A stretch of DNA of 64,000 nucleotides from Pacificoceanicola onchidii. Lineage in GTDB: Bacteria; Pseudomonadota; Alphaproteobacteria; Rhodobacterales; Rhodobacteraceae. The stretch spans positions 310,001-374,000 of the forward strand of contig NZ_SRXY01000005.1 of NCBI RefSeq assembly GCF_004804335.1, written 5' to 3'. The notes below the pieces were generated by a model. It made no database searches. It saw nothing but the letters and a program-made list of their open reading frames with translations, and was not told where the DNA came from. The translations under genes were made by a program, and so were the position numbers. Shown here piece by piece: positions 18,255 to 25,386 of this stretch (its first letter is position 1; each line of letters starts with the position of its first letter).

Positions 18255-18584
18255 CTATTTCATGAACTTGCGGCGCGCCTCGACCGCGATGTTATAGCGC
18301 TGTTGCAAGTCCGCGATCAAAGCCATGGCAATCTGTTTTTCCTCGGTTCCTTTAGCGTCGCGATAAGCCTCCTTGGCGGCGTCCAGAAGTTTGCGGATGC
18401 GAAATTCTTCCGGCAAGGCTCCGGCTTCGGCCATGATGCGTGCGGCGACCGCCGTGGCAACATCTGTCAGCGCCTCGCCGGAACGGTCGGGCAGGGGGCG
18501 GCCTTCGCCTTCAAGGTTGCGAAGCTGGCCTTCTGCGATGGCTTTCTGGATTTGCCTTTCCACCAGTTTGTTCAAAGCTGTCAT
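18255..18584 (-). CDS. DUF1992 (DnaJ-associated) domain protein
   Basis: The 109-residue protein matches the DUF1992 family: MTALNKLVERQIQKAIAEG followed by LRNLEGEGRPLPD, then a helical segment RIRKLLDAAKEAYRDA. Family members are small soluble proteins, sometimes linked to DnaJ, without a defined role. A TTG at 18590 is in frame, but the ATG at 18584 with GGAGA upstream is preferred. The gene follows the Hint gene's terminator and so is probably transcribed from its own promoter. 138 bases without features separate it from the sulfotransferase start. Confidence 0.85.
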   Translation of the reverse strand: MTALNKLVERQIQKAIAEGQLRNLEGEGRPLPDRSGEALTDVATAVAARIMAEAGALPEEFRIRKLLDAAKEAYRDAKGTEEKQIAMALIADLQQRYNIAVEARRKFMK

Positions 18585-18605
18585 GGTCAAATGCTCTCCC
18601 CAACG

Positions 18606-18633
18606 AAAAAGGCCGGGACAAGTGCCCGGCCTT
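18606..18633 (-). terminator. Rho-independent terminator of the Hint-domain gene
   Basis: A 9-bp stem AAGGCCGGG / CCCGGCCTT (18609-18617 and 18625-18633) with a 7-base loop. On the minus strand it is followed by a T run (A-run 18606-18610 on +). It is 26 bases downstream of the Hint gene stop. Confidence 0.88.
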
Positions 18634-18658
18634 CGTCATGCGATGTGAGCCAACCGGA

Positions 18659-19699
18659 TCAGGCGGCGGAGACGTTTTCGAAACGCTCGGCTGCGCGAGC
18701 CTCAAGGCGGGCTGTAATGTCAGCAGGGACCATGCGCGATGCGAGAATGCGAGGCAGGGCCATTTCCTGGATCATCGGCGCATCAGCGCGTTCGTCGCCG
18801 TTGATGAAGGCGCTTCGATCCGGGTTGTCGAGGTAGCTCTCAGCCGAAAGGCCCTCGGCGAGGATCAATTCGTGGGTGTTGGTCTCGATGTGATAGTAGG
18901 TGAAACCGGTCTGCGGCATGGAGGCGACCTTGTAGATCGAGGAGCCGTTCACCAATGCACTGGCGTTGAACAGCAGACCGTCGATTTCCACAGCGTGGTC
19001 CGGGGAGACAAACAGATCGCGGCTCGGCACGCCATCTGCAATTGCCCCTTCGGTGATGCAGATCGGGTTGACCTTGGCCGGGTGCGCGGTGCGCGCGTCA
19101 ATCGGTTGGACGCCGACCCATTTGACCTCTGTCTCGCCGCCGCCTGCCAGCGCGAGCATGTCGCCGGGCAACAGGTCTTCGACCTTGACGCGGCCGCGCG
19201 TGGTTTCGATGCCGGTGCCTTCGAGGTAACACACAAGCGTGGCATTCAGGCTGTCGAGGGTAAGGTAAGGCGTGCCGCCGATTGCGACAAATTTGATTGT
19301 CGTGAATTCGTTAGTTCCACCTTGGGAAATGACGACCGGACTATTCGCGTCTGCAGTGGTGACGGTGGTGGTGAAGTTGCCGGCGGTACCGCTCAAGAAG
19401 ATCTGCCAGCTGCCGGAGATCGACGAGCCGAGGTTGATTGTCAGGTTGCCGGAGAAGTTGCTGGCGACATTGGTGACATCAAGCGTCCAGGTGCCTGCGG
19501 CATCCGTATCCGAAATTGAGATCTGCCCGCCTGCTGTCCCCGGCGAATAAGTCAGCTGGTTGCCGCCGCCCGGGTTACCGCTGGTGCTGATGGTGAAGTT
19601 AACCGTCGAACCGCTGCCCGTATCCGAAAACGGAATCGATGGGTTGGTGCCTCCAAAAGGACCAGAAGCGCTGCCTTCATCAAACTCAAAAAGGGGCAT
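18659..19699 (-). CDS. Hint (Hedgehog/intein) domain protein, probably secreted or surface
   Basis: The 346-residue product has a Gly/Ser/Thr-rich beta-type N-terminal half (1-155). That half includes ISISDTDAAGTWTLDVTN and SGSWQIFLSGTAGNF, reminiscent of proprotein-convertase P-domain or CUB-like modules. A Hint_2 domain follows, starting at the candidate nucleophile Cys157 (CYLEGTGIETTRG). It continues with VEDLLPGDMLAL, LFVSPDHAVEIDG and HELILAEGLSAESYLD. In characterised Hint modules the Cys drives peptide cleavage. There is no classical signal peptide, so export would be type I-like or other. The ATG at 19699 has GGAG at 19705-19708; the in-frame TTG 12 bases upstream is rejected. A strong terminator follows. 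Confidence 0.88.
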   Translation of the reverse strand: MPLFEFDEGSASGPFGGTNPSIPFSDTGSGSTVNFTISTSGNPGGGNQLTYSPGTAGGQISISDTDAAGTWTLDVTNVASNFSGNLTINLGSSISGSWQIFLSGTAGNFTTTVTTADANSPVVISQGGTNEFTTIKFVAIGGTPYLTLDSLNATLVCYLEGTGIETTRGRVKVEDLLPGDMLALAGGGETEVKWVGVQPIDARTAHPAKVNPICITEGAIADGVPSRDLFVSPDHAVEIDGLLFNASALVNGSSIYKVASMPQTGFTYYHIETNTHELILAEGLSAESYLDNPDRSAFINGDERADAPMIQEMALPRILASRMVPADITARLEARAAERFENVSAA

Positions 19700-20021
19700 T
19701 TTATTCTCCAAATTTGCACGTTCTGCGGAAGGAACGCGGCTGACGTCTTCAAGGCGAAGAAAGGCATAAATTCACCCCTCCGCACTGCTCCCGCGCAGTG
19801 TTAACGAATTTCGCCGCGCTGCAAAGTGATTTTCAGCACACCAGACTGCCCTTACGGCGCAAAGTTGTGAAATTGTCCCAATTGCAACAGCTCAGGCTCC
19901 GGAAATGCCGGCAATCTGGGGCTTTTCCACGCCAACAGAGCCAAAGCCGTGGGAATCGCGATTGACCTTCCATGCCTCTTGCGGTCCTGTTCAGGGGCTG
20001 CAGCGAGGAGATGCGTGTTCC

Positions 20022-20354
20022 ATGATTGATCTTGCCACTCTGGCCCCCGGCCATTTCGAGCCGCTCACCGGGAAATCCATAACGGTGACCGCTGGCGGTG
20101 AAAGCGTTTCGATGACGCTCGACAATGTCAAATCGCTGGGTGCCAAAACCAAGCGGGACAGCCATCTCGAAATCGACGGCAAGGTCATTCCTCCGCGCGA
20201 AGCCTTTGTTATCGTGATCGAAGGACCGCGCGAGCCGGTGGTGGATCAGGGCGTCTATGCCATTGACTTTCCAGAGCTTGGCACGCTCGAGCTGTTCATG
20301 GTTCCGTTCCGTCAGGACCACAGCTGCATGCTCTACGAAATCGGTTTCAGCTAA
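20022..20354 (+). CDS. DUF6916-like small protein
   Basis: The 110-residue protein MIDLATLAPGHFEPLTGKS... contains a compact beta-rich domain with VSMTLDNVK, FVIVIEGP and VYAIDFPELGTLELFMVPF, ending CMLYEIGFS. It resembles the DUF6916 domain and the C-terminal half of the Tat-signal protein at 20936-21409. It has no signal peptide. GCGAGGAG at 20003-20010 lies 11 bases before the ATG, a slightly long spacing. It is the only + strand gene in an otherwise minus-strand group, and its end is 6 bases from the convergent GNAT stop. Family members commonly neighbour tail-collar proteins, as here; the function is unknown. Confidence 0.72.
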   Translation: MIDLATLAPGHFEPLTGKSITVTAGGESVSMTLDNVKSLGAKTKRDSHLEIDGKVIPPREAFVIVIEGPREPVVDQGVYAIDFPELGTLELFMVPFRQDHSCMLYEIGFS

Positions 20355-20360
20355 GCCGGG

Positions 20361-20867
20361 TCAAATCTCTCGCGGGGTCAGGTCCGGCCGCCACTCCATG
20401 CGGTAGTGCGTGCCGGTGTTTGCGATAGGGCGAAACCCCAGCCTTTGATACAGCGCCATCACGGGATTGCCGTGGTGGACACTGAGCCGGGCCGGAACCT
20501 TCCCGCCCCAGGCTTCGTTGAGCAGGGATTTGAGGATGTCCGTGCCGATCCCGCGCCCGCGATAGGCTTCGGCAATGGTAAACTCGATGATGTAAAGGCA
20601 GTCGTCCTGCCGGTCCAGGTACAGCCGACCAATGGGCACGCCGTCCAGTTCGATGATCAGGAACTGCGCGCTGAGGAACTGCATACGGTAGGACAAGTCC
20701 TGCGTCTTGAACTGTTGTTCCAGAAAGTCCGCCTTGTCCGCCGGGGTCCAGTTGGTGATCTGGAACTCCCATTCGCGGGTGCTGGCATAAAGCGCCTTGA
20801 GAAAGTCGCGGTCCGTATCCTGCGTTGGCCGGAAACTGACGGCCCCTTTGGGAAAGAGTGGCTGCAT
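20361..20867 (-). CDS. GNAT-family N-acetyltransferase
   Basis: Acetyl-CoA-dependent acyltransferase of 168 residues. The fold is evident from FRPTQDTDRDFLKALYAS at the start, the beta4-loop-alpha3 motif AEAYRGRGIGTDILKSLL (the R-G-x-G-x acetyl-CoA loop) and LSVHHGNPVMALYQRLGF with the usual N-x-x-A-x-x-x-Y-x-x-x-GF. Start chosen at 20867 because GGAGCG lies just upstream; an in-frame ATG 7 codons earlier is possible. The substrate is unknown. It sits inside the collar/DUF6916 group, and a role in modifying one of those proteins is only a guess. Confidence 0.88.
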   Translation of the reverse strand: MQPLFPKGAVSFRPTQDTDRDFLKALYASTREWEFQITNWTPADKADFLEQQFKTQDLSYRMQFLSAQFLIIELDGVPIGRLYLDRQDDCLYIIEFTIAEAYRGRGIGTDILKSLLNEAWGGKVPARLSVHHGNPVMALYQRLGFRPIANTGTHYRMEWRPDLTPREI

Positions 20868-20935
20868 GAAGCGCTCCAAAATGCACATCGGCCTCCGCCG
20901 TTAGGGCAGAGGCCGATGCCATACTGTCTGTTTGC

Positions 20936-21409
20936 TCAGTTCAGGACAAGCTCAACCAGCGCGCTGCCGCTTCTGGTTGGCGCGGCTGTCACATAGAGCG
21001 TCGCGCGTCCCATGCGCGGGTGCGAGACCTCGAAGGTTCCGCCGCCGTCGGCCACGATCGGTGCCATGTCCGGACCTTCGAAAAGGGCCGTCATGCCATC
21101 GCGGCGTGGCAGATGCGCCGGGCGATGCGGGCCGGAGGGGTGATCCTCGAGCTCGACAAGCTTCAGAACAATGGTCCCATGCTCAGCAGAGCGAAACCGA
21201 AAGCGATCCCCGACCAGACCGGCCATTTCGGCGCTGGTCGTGGTCTCCCAACGCGGCGCGGCCAAGGCTGCGGTTTGTCCCGGTGCCTTGGGTTGATCCA
21301 TCAACGCCGCGCTTGCGGTGCCGGGCAGGGCGACGGCGGTCAGGCAGGCCCCCTTTACCAGAAGCGCTTCGCGGCGGGACAGGCGGTTATCCGTGTCTAG
21401 CATCGTCAT
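20936..21409 (-). CDS. Tat-exported DUF6916-like protein
   Basis: The 157-residue product starts with a twin-arginine signal, NRLSRREALLVKGACLTAVA, with likely cleavage after ASA near residue 34. The mature part has a beta-rich domain (WETTTSAEMAGLVGDRF..., TIVLKLVELEDHP, FEVSHPRMGRATLYVTAAP) with the same layout as the small protein at 20022-20354. This suggests paralogous DUF6916 domains, one cytosolic and one exported. The adjacent collar protein gene at 21422-21958 is 12 bases upstream, so both are likely co-transcribed. The function is unknown. Confidence 0.78.
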   Translation of the reverse strand: MTMLDTDNRLSRREALLVKGACLTAVALPGTASAALMDQPKAPGQTAALAAPRWETTTSAEMAGLVGDRFRFRSAEHGTIVLKLVELEDHPSGPHRPAHLPRRDGMTALFEGPDMAPIVADGGGTFEVSHPRMGRATLYVTAAPTRSGSALVELVLN

Positions 21410-21421
21410 ATCCCCGCTCTA

Positions 21422-21958
21422 TCAACTGCGCGACGGGAAGATGCCCTGCAGGGCGATGAGGTAGTTGACAGCGATGAAGGGTGGCATGTTTTCGTGAGAC
21501 TGGCCGCCGCCAACGGAGCTTTCCACGATGGACTCCTCGCTCAGCGACACGTTTGCGGACGGTGCCGGCGCACGATACCCGGTGGTGCGTGCCGCCAGCA
21601 TGTTGCCCTCTGGATCGTCAGAGTTTGCCCGGCGCGTTTCGGCTTGAATGATCGGATTATGGGTGTGCGATGGAATTTCGCTCGTAGTCAGGGTCACGGT
21701 CTGTGCACCACCCTTTGCGCCCAGCCGGCGTTGGCTCAGACCGGGACCGGTGCCGCTGCCGGCATGGATCGGGAAACGGCCGCGCATTTCCGGCAGACCG
21801 AATGTTGACCGACCGTCGCCGCCATAGGTGGTGCCAAGAATGGAAAACAGAGCGGTGTTTTGCGCGATGGGCAGCAATTGGCCGTCGCAGAAGGCCCAAG
21901 CGCGGATCGCGAAATTGCCGCCAAACATCATGATTTCGCCGAGATATGGTTCTGACAT
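21422..21958 (-). CDS. Tail-collar domain protein (MdpB-like) 1
   Basis: The 178-residue protein begins with a phage tail collar domain (about 4-62). It has GEIMMFGGNFAIRAWAFCDG, ALFSILGTTYGGDGRSTFGL and PEMRGRFPIHAGSGTG, the hallmark of microcystin-dependent protein B and T4 gp12-type collars. A beta-rich tail ends MPPFIAVNYLIALQGIFPSRS. There is no signal peptide. It precedes the Tat DUF6916 gene by 12 bases. No other phage genes are nearby, so this is a domesticated stand-alone collar protein rather than a prophage part. Confidence 0.9.
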   Translation of the reverse strand: MSEPYLGEIMMFGGNFAIRAWAFCDGQLLPIAQNTALFSILGTTYGGDGRSTFGLPEMRGRFPIHAGSGTGPGLSQRRLGAKGGAQTVTLTTSEIPSHTHNPIIQAETRRANSDDPEGNMLAARTTGYRAPAPSANVSLSEESIVESSVGGGQSHENMPPFIAVNYLIALQGIFPSRS

Positions 21959-22161
21959 GTGATCTATTCCCTAAAGGTCCGTGTTCGCGCTGATCCGGAT
22001 GGCCCTACCTGCAATCTGGGTTTGGACGGCACCGGAAAACCGGACAGGCGTCCGGAAGTTAATACTCCATTAAGACTTAGCCGCTGCCGTCCGCGCGTGT
22101 AAAGAATTGTTTTCAAACGATCATCTTTGAGTTGTGCTGAATTTCGCGTCACACGCGCATA

Positions 22162-22187
22162 GAAAAAGGCCCGCGTGACGCGGGCCT
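22162..22187 (-). terminator. Rho-independent terminator of collar gene 2
   Basis: A 9-bp GC-rich stem AGGCCCGCG / CGCGGGCCT with TGA loop (22167-22187) is followed on the minus strand by TTTTTC. It separates the second collar gene (upstream on this strand) from the first, so the two have separate transcripts. Confidence 0.88.
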
Positions 22188-22210
22188 CTTTCATTGTTTC
22201 TTAACGAAGA

Positions 22211-22741
22211 TCAGCTCCGGGATGGATACAGCCCGAACAAGGCGATCTGATAGTTCATCACCAGGTACGGTTGCATGTTGTAGTGGGCCTGGTCGCCCCC
22301 GACGTTTTGTTCGGTCACAGCCGCTGCGTTCATTAGGATGTCGTCAGCAGGGGCTTGATCTCGGAAGCTCCCTTCCGATTTGCCGAACATTCTGTCCGTC
22401 GGATCGTCGGAGTTGCCTGCGCGTTTCTCCGCGTTAAGGCGCGGCGAGTGGCCGTGGCTCGGCATTTCGGCGACGGTCAGTCGGACCGTTTCGGCTCCGC
22501 TGGCCGATCCGATCCGGTAATCCGAAAGACCCGGACCATGCCCCTGATGGATCGGAACACGGCCACGAAGATCGGGCAAGCCATATGTTGTGCGGCCGTC
22601 CCCGCCGTAAATCGTTCCCAAAAGGGAGAACAGTGAATTGTTCTGAGAAATGGGCATGATCTGCCCATCACATTTCGCAAAATTGCGTTGTGCAAAGTTG
22701 TATCCGACCAGAAGGATTTGACCGATATATTCCTGACCCAT
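22211..22741 (-). CDS. Tail-collar domain protein (MdpB-like) 2
   Basis: Paralogue of the protein at 21422-21958; 176 residues with the same plan: GQILLVGYNFAQRNFAKCDG, SLFSLLGTIYGGDGRTTYGL, PDLRGRVPIHQGHGPG, then SHGHSPRLNAE and the conserved ending YLVMNYQIALFGLYPSRS. An in-frame extension of 16 codons upstream is rejected because the Met at 22741 matches the start of paralogue 1. It has its own terminator and a palindromic site about 95 bases upstream of its start. Its role is unknown; extracellular adhesion or a contractile-injection accessory are guesses. Confidence 0.9.
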   Translation of the reverse strand: MGQEYIGQILLVGYNFAQRNFAKCDGQIMPISQNNSLFSLLGTIYGGDGRTTYGLPDLRGRVPIHQGHGPGLSDYRIGSASGAETVRLTVAEMPSHGHSPRLNAEKRAGNSDDPTDRMFGKSEGSFRDQAPADDILMNAAAVTEQNVGGDQAHYNMQPYLVMNYQIALFGLYPSRS

Positions 22742-23400
22742 AAATCCACTCCCCGCGTTTATTGAAGTCCTGCGAAGTCTAGGCGGCACATGTTCTGGTT
22801 CAAAGTGTTGAATTTAGAAAGCGCATAACGAGAACTACCTAGGGTAGTATTTGACCGGACCGCGTTTCTTCGAAGATATGTTGCTCGCCGCCGACGCTTC
22901 CCCAAAAAACTCCGAAAAAAGAGGTTTTTGGTGTATGTTTCGAGAATTGGAATATGAAGATTGATTCTAAATAATCTTCCAAGAGTTGATTGTGCCGCAT
23001 TGAACCTGACTCCAAAAACGGTCAATGGTTGTGATGTGAATCACGCTAGGGGTGATTCTCATCCGTTTGTGCATCGTGGTTTCGGGATGGTTTGTGCGCT
23101 TTGGACCAAGCGTGGAGCCGCGAACAGACGGATAAACCGTCAGTAATTGCTTATTTGTTAACCTTTCATCGTTTCCAAGCAGGAAATTCAGCAACGCGTC
23201 TGGTCTGGTTAGGGCTTTGTTTACCATTCTTCCCGACCCTGATCGTTAACACCTTTTGTTATTTGTTTTGCGGCAAGCGATGCGGACAGGAGTGAAGGGA
23301 ATGACCGATCGGATTGCATGTTTCGCATCACGTTACGTGTGTGTCCTTCCCGCTCGATGTTTTCCTGTGCAGACGTTTCGCGTAGCCAGGAGGCTCTGAC
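22742..23400. other. AT-rich 659-bp intergenic control region
   Basis: This divergent gap between collar gene 2 (minus) and the GGDEF/EAL gene (plus) is markedly more AT-rich than its surroundings, and I see no convincing gene in it. It holds a perfect 6-3-6 palindrome at 22834-22848 and a hairpin at 22902-22931 (11-bp arms with one mismatch, A-rich loop). A TTAACC half-site near 23158-23163 resembles a CtrA half-box. Confidence 0.6.
22834..22848. promoter_or_regulatory. Palindromic site ACTACC-TAG-GGTAGT
   Basis: A perfect inverted repeat of 6 bases around a 3-base centre lies about 93 bases upstream of the collar-gene-2 start. Sites of the form CTACC-N3-GGTAG are typical of NarL/LuxR-type helix-turn-helix regulators. 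The regulator is not identified in this window. Confidence 0.45.
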
Positions 23401-25362
23401 ATGCAGGAGCTGGGATCAGTCGGGATTTCTGCGGCCGAACGAGAGCTCCGGGCAACACTGGTGAACGTCGCGGATGCCATTCGGGGCATGTCCGAAGCCG
23501 ATGGCGTGGCGCTGGCTGTCTCGGGCGACCTGAATGACGGCGTGCCCCTGCGTGTAGCGTCCTGCACAACCGCCGAGACGCGTGTCTTCCTGCTCGACGC
23601 ATTGGAAAAAGCCAGCCAGGTCTCGCCCGGCGCGCGTATGTTCAATGGCTCAAAGCTGGCGGAGTTGCCCAGCCTTCTTGCCCGCGACGAAGAGATCCTG
23701 GTCACGCTGCATGATTGCTTCTCCGATCTGCCTGCGGTCTGCGGCATGCGTGGCTCGGCCTTGAATTTCCATCTGACAGTTCTGTTTCGTGGGTTTGACC
23801 ATTTGTCGGAAACGCGAAGGGTGGCTTGCGAGCAGGGATTTGCGCTGTTGTCGGCGATGATGTCGCAATGGCGTGAGCGCTGCATGGCAGAAGCGGAGCG
23901 CGAAACCACGTTCCAGGAGGTTTTGCGGTATCGGCGCCGGGCGGAACTCGACGGGTTGACGCTTGTCGAAAACGCGGCTTCCTTCAAGTCGATTGCCGAG
24001 AAACGGGTCGCGCGGTGTCAGGGTGAGTTGGCCTTGGTTTTGATTGATCTCGATGACTTCAAGTCGATCAACGACATCTACGGCCATCAATTTGGGGACA
24101 CGTATCTTAAGGCAATTGGCCGGTCGCTTGGCGGCTTGAGCGCGCTCGACGCGGTGGTGGGGCGGATCGGCGGGGACGAGTTTGCCTTGCTGATGGAGGC
24201 AGCCCGGATCACGGACAGCTATCTGCAAATCATCCTGCATCAGATCAGTGCGAAGGTGCAGCGCGACCTCACCAACCTGAAAAAGCCCGGGCTGGGCAAG
24301 ATGAGCATGGGGGTGAGTGTTTTCGGACGGCACGGTACCACGTTCGAAGACCTGTTCCAGCGCGCGGACGCGGCGCTCTATGCGATCAAGGCCGATGGTC
24401 GCAATGGCGTGGCGATCTTTGATGAGGCCGAGCATGGTCAGTACGATCGGTATTCGCTCGGCCAGCGGTTTGATCAGGCGCTCGAACGTAATGAAATTGT
24501 TCCGTTTTTCCAGCCGATCATCAGCTTCAAGACCGGGAAGTGCACCGGCTTTGAAATGCTCGCCCGATGGAACGACAAGGAGCAAGGTCTGCTTGCACCT
24601 GCTTCGTTCAGCGGCATTTTCAGCGACCATGTCCATGCCGAGAAGCTGACACGGATCGTGGCGCTGAGAGGCATGGCAATGCTGGCGGAGGCGCGGGAGC
24701 AGGGGCGCATGGCGCATGCGACGCTCAATCTCAATGTCACGCATTTTGACCTGATGCGGCCGGAGTTCGTGTTTGACCTGCAGGAATGGCTCGGCAACTT
24801 CGATATGGACTGGGGCTGTCTGAAAATCGAAGTGACAGAGCAGACAATGCTGGGCGACATGGAAGGGCAAGTGTTCCGAACGCTGTCCGAAATCCGCACG
24901 CGCGGCGCGCAGGTGGCGCTGGACGACTTCGGAACCGGGTACGGCGGGCTCCAACACCTGTCGAGTTGGCCGGTTGACGTAATCAAGATCGACCGAAGTT
25001 TTGTCTCTGCCATGGAGAACACGGAGCGGGGCAGGGCGGTCGTCAACGGGCTTTGCCGGATCGCCTTGGATCTGGGTTTGGACGTGGTGGCCGAAGGCGT
25101 TGAAACAGCGGAGACGCAAAACATCCTGATGGACATGGGTTGCGGGTTTGGGCAGGGCTACCTGTTCGGCAAACCGGTGCCGGCGGCGGACACTCTGGCA
25201 GTCTGGGACAGGATCAACGCGCAATCTGCGCCGCAGGCGCAGGCAGCCAATCCGCGCGGCGATCTCAGGGCCAAGATCCGCGCGTCCCGGGCCGGGGATG
25301 CAGGTGATACCGAGCTGTCCGAAACCAACTATCTGCGCTGTGGCGGCACGAAGACAAGCTGA
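23401..25362 (+). CDS. GGDEF-EAL cyclic-di-GMP enzyme
   Basis: The 653-residue protein has an N-terminal sensory region (about 10-165, GAF-like in size, no membrane segment), a GGDEF domain (about 185-340) and an EAL domain (about 355-610). The diguanylate cyclase motif is RIGGDEFALL, intact at 257-261. The RxxD inhibitory site is absent (SALD at 247-250) and the DxLT-NR start motif is degenerate. The EAL signature is GFEMLARW (EML at 385-387), and the other phosphodiesterase residues look present: NLNVTHF, KIEVTEQT, LDDFGTGYGG, IKIDRSFV, AEGVET, QGYLFGKP. Phosphodiesterase activity is therefore likely and cyclase activity possible. A 60-residue polar tail follows. It appears monocistronic behind a long AT-rich promoter region. 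Confidence 0.93.
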   Translation: MQELGSVGISAAERELRATLVNVADAIRGMSEADGVALAVSGDLNDGVPLRVASCTTAETRVFLLDALEKASQVSPGARMFNGSKLAELPSLLARDEEILVTLHDCFSDLPAVCGMRGSALNFHLTVLFRGFDHLSETRRVACEQGFALLSAMMSQWRERCMAEAERETTFQEVLRYRRRAELDGLTLVENAASFKSIAEKRVARCQGELALVLIDLDDFKSINDIYGHQFGDTYLKAIGRSLGGLSALDAVVGRIGGDEFALLMEAARITDSYLQIILHQISAKVQRDLTNLKKPGLGKMSMGVSVFGRHGTTFEDLFQRADAALYAIKADGRNGVAIFDEAEHGQYDRYSLGQRFDQALERNEIVPFFQPIISFKTGKCTGFEMLARWNDKEQGLLAPASFSGIFSDHVHAEKLTRIVALRGMAMLAEAREQGRMAHATLNLNVTHFDLMRPEFVFDLQEWLGNFDMDWGCLKIEVTEQTMLGDMEGQVFRTLSEIRTRGAQVALDDFGTGYGGLQHLSSWPVDVIKIDRSFVSAMENTERGRAVVNGLCRIALDLGLDVVAEGVETAETQNILMDMGCGFGQGYLFGKPVPAADTLAVWDRINAQSAPQAQAANPRGDLRAKIRASRAGDAGDTELSETNYLRCGGTKTS

Positions 25363-25386
25363 CTGCGACCGAGGTCCGCTGCATCT

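Noticed and set aside
18659-22741. Prophage or tailocin
   Set aside because: Collar domains are present but no tail tube, sheath, baseplate, terminase, lysis or integrase gene, and no attachment-site repeats.
22902-22931. Rho-independent terminator in the collar/GGDEF gap
   Set aside because: The stem is A/T-rich with a mismatch and lies upstream of both divergent genes, so there is no transcript to end here.
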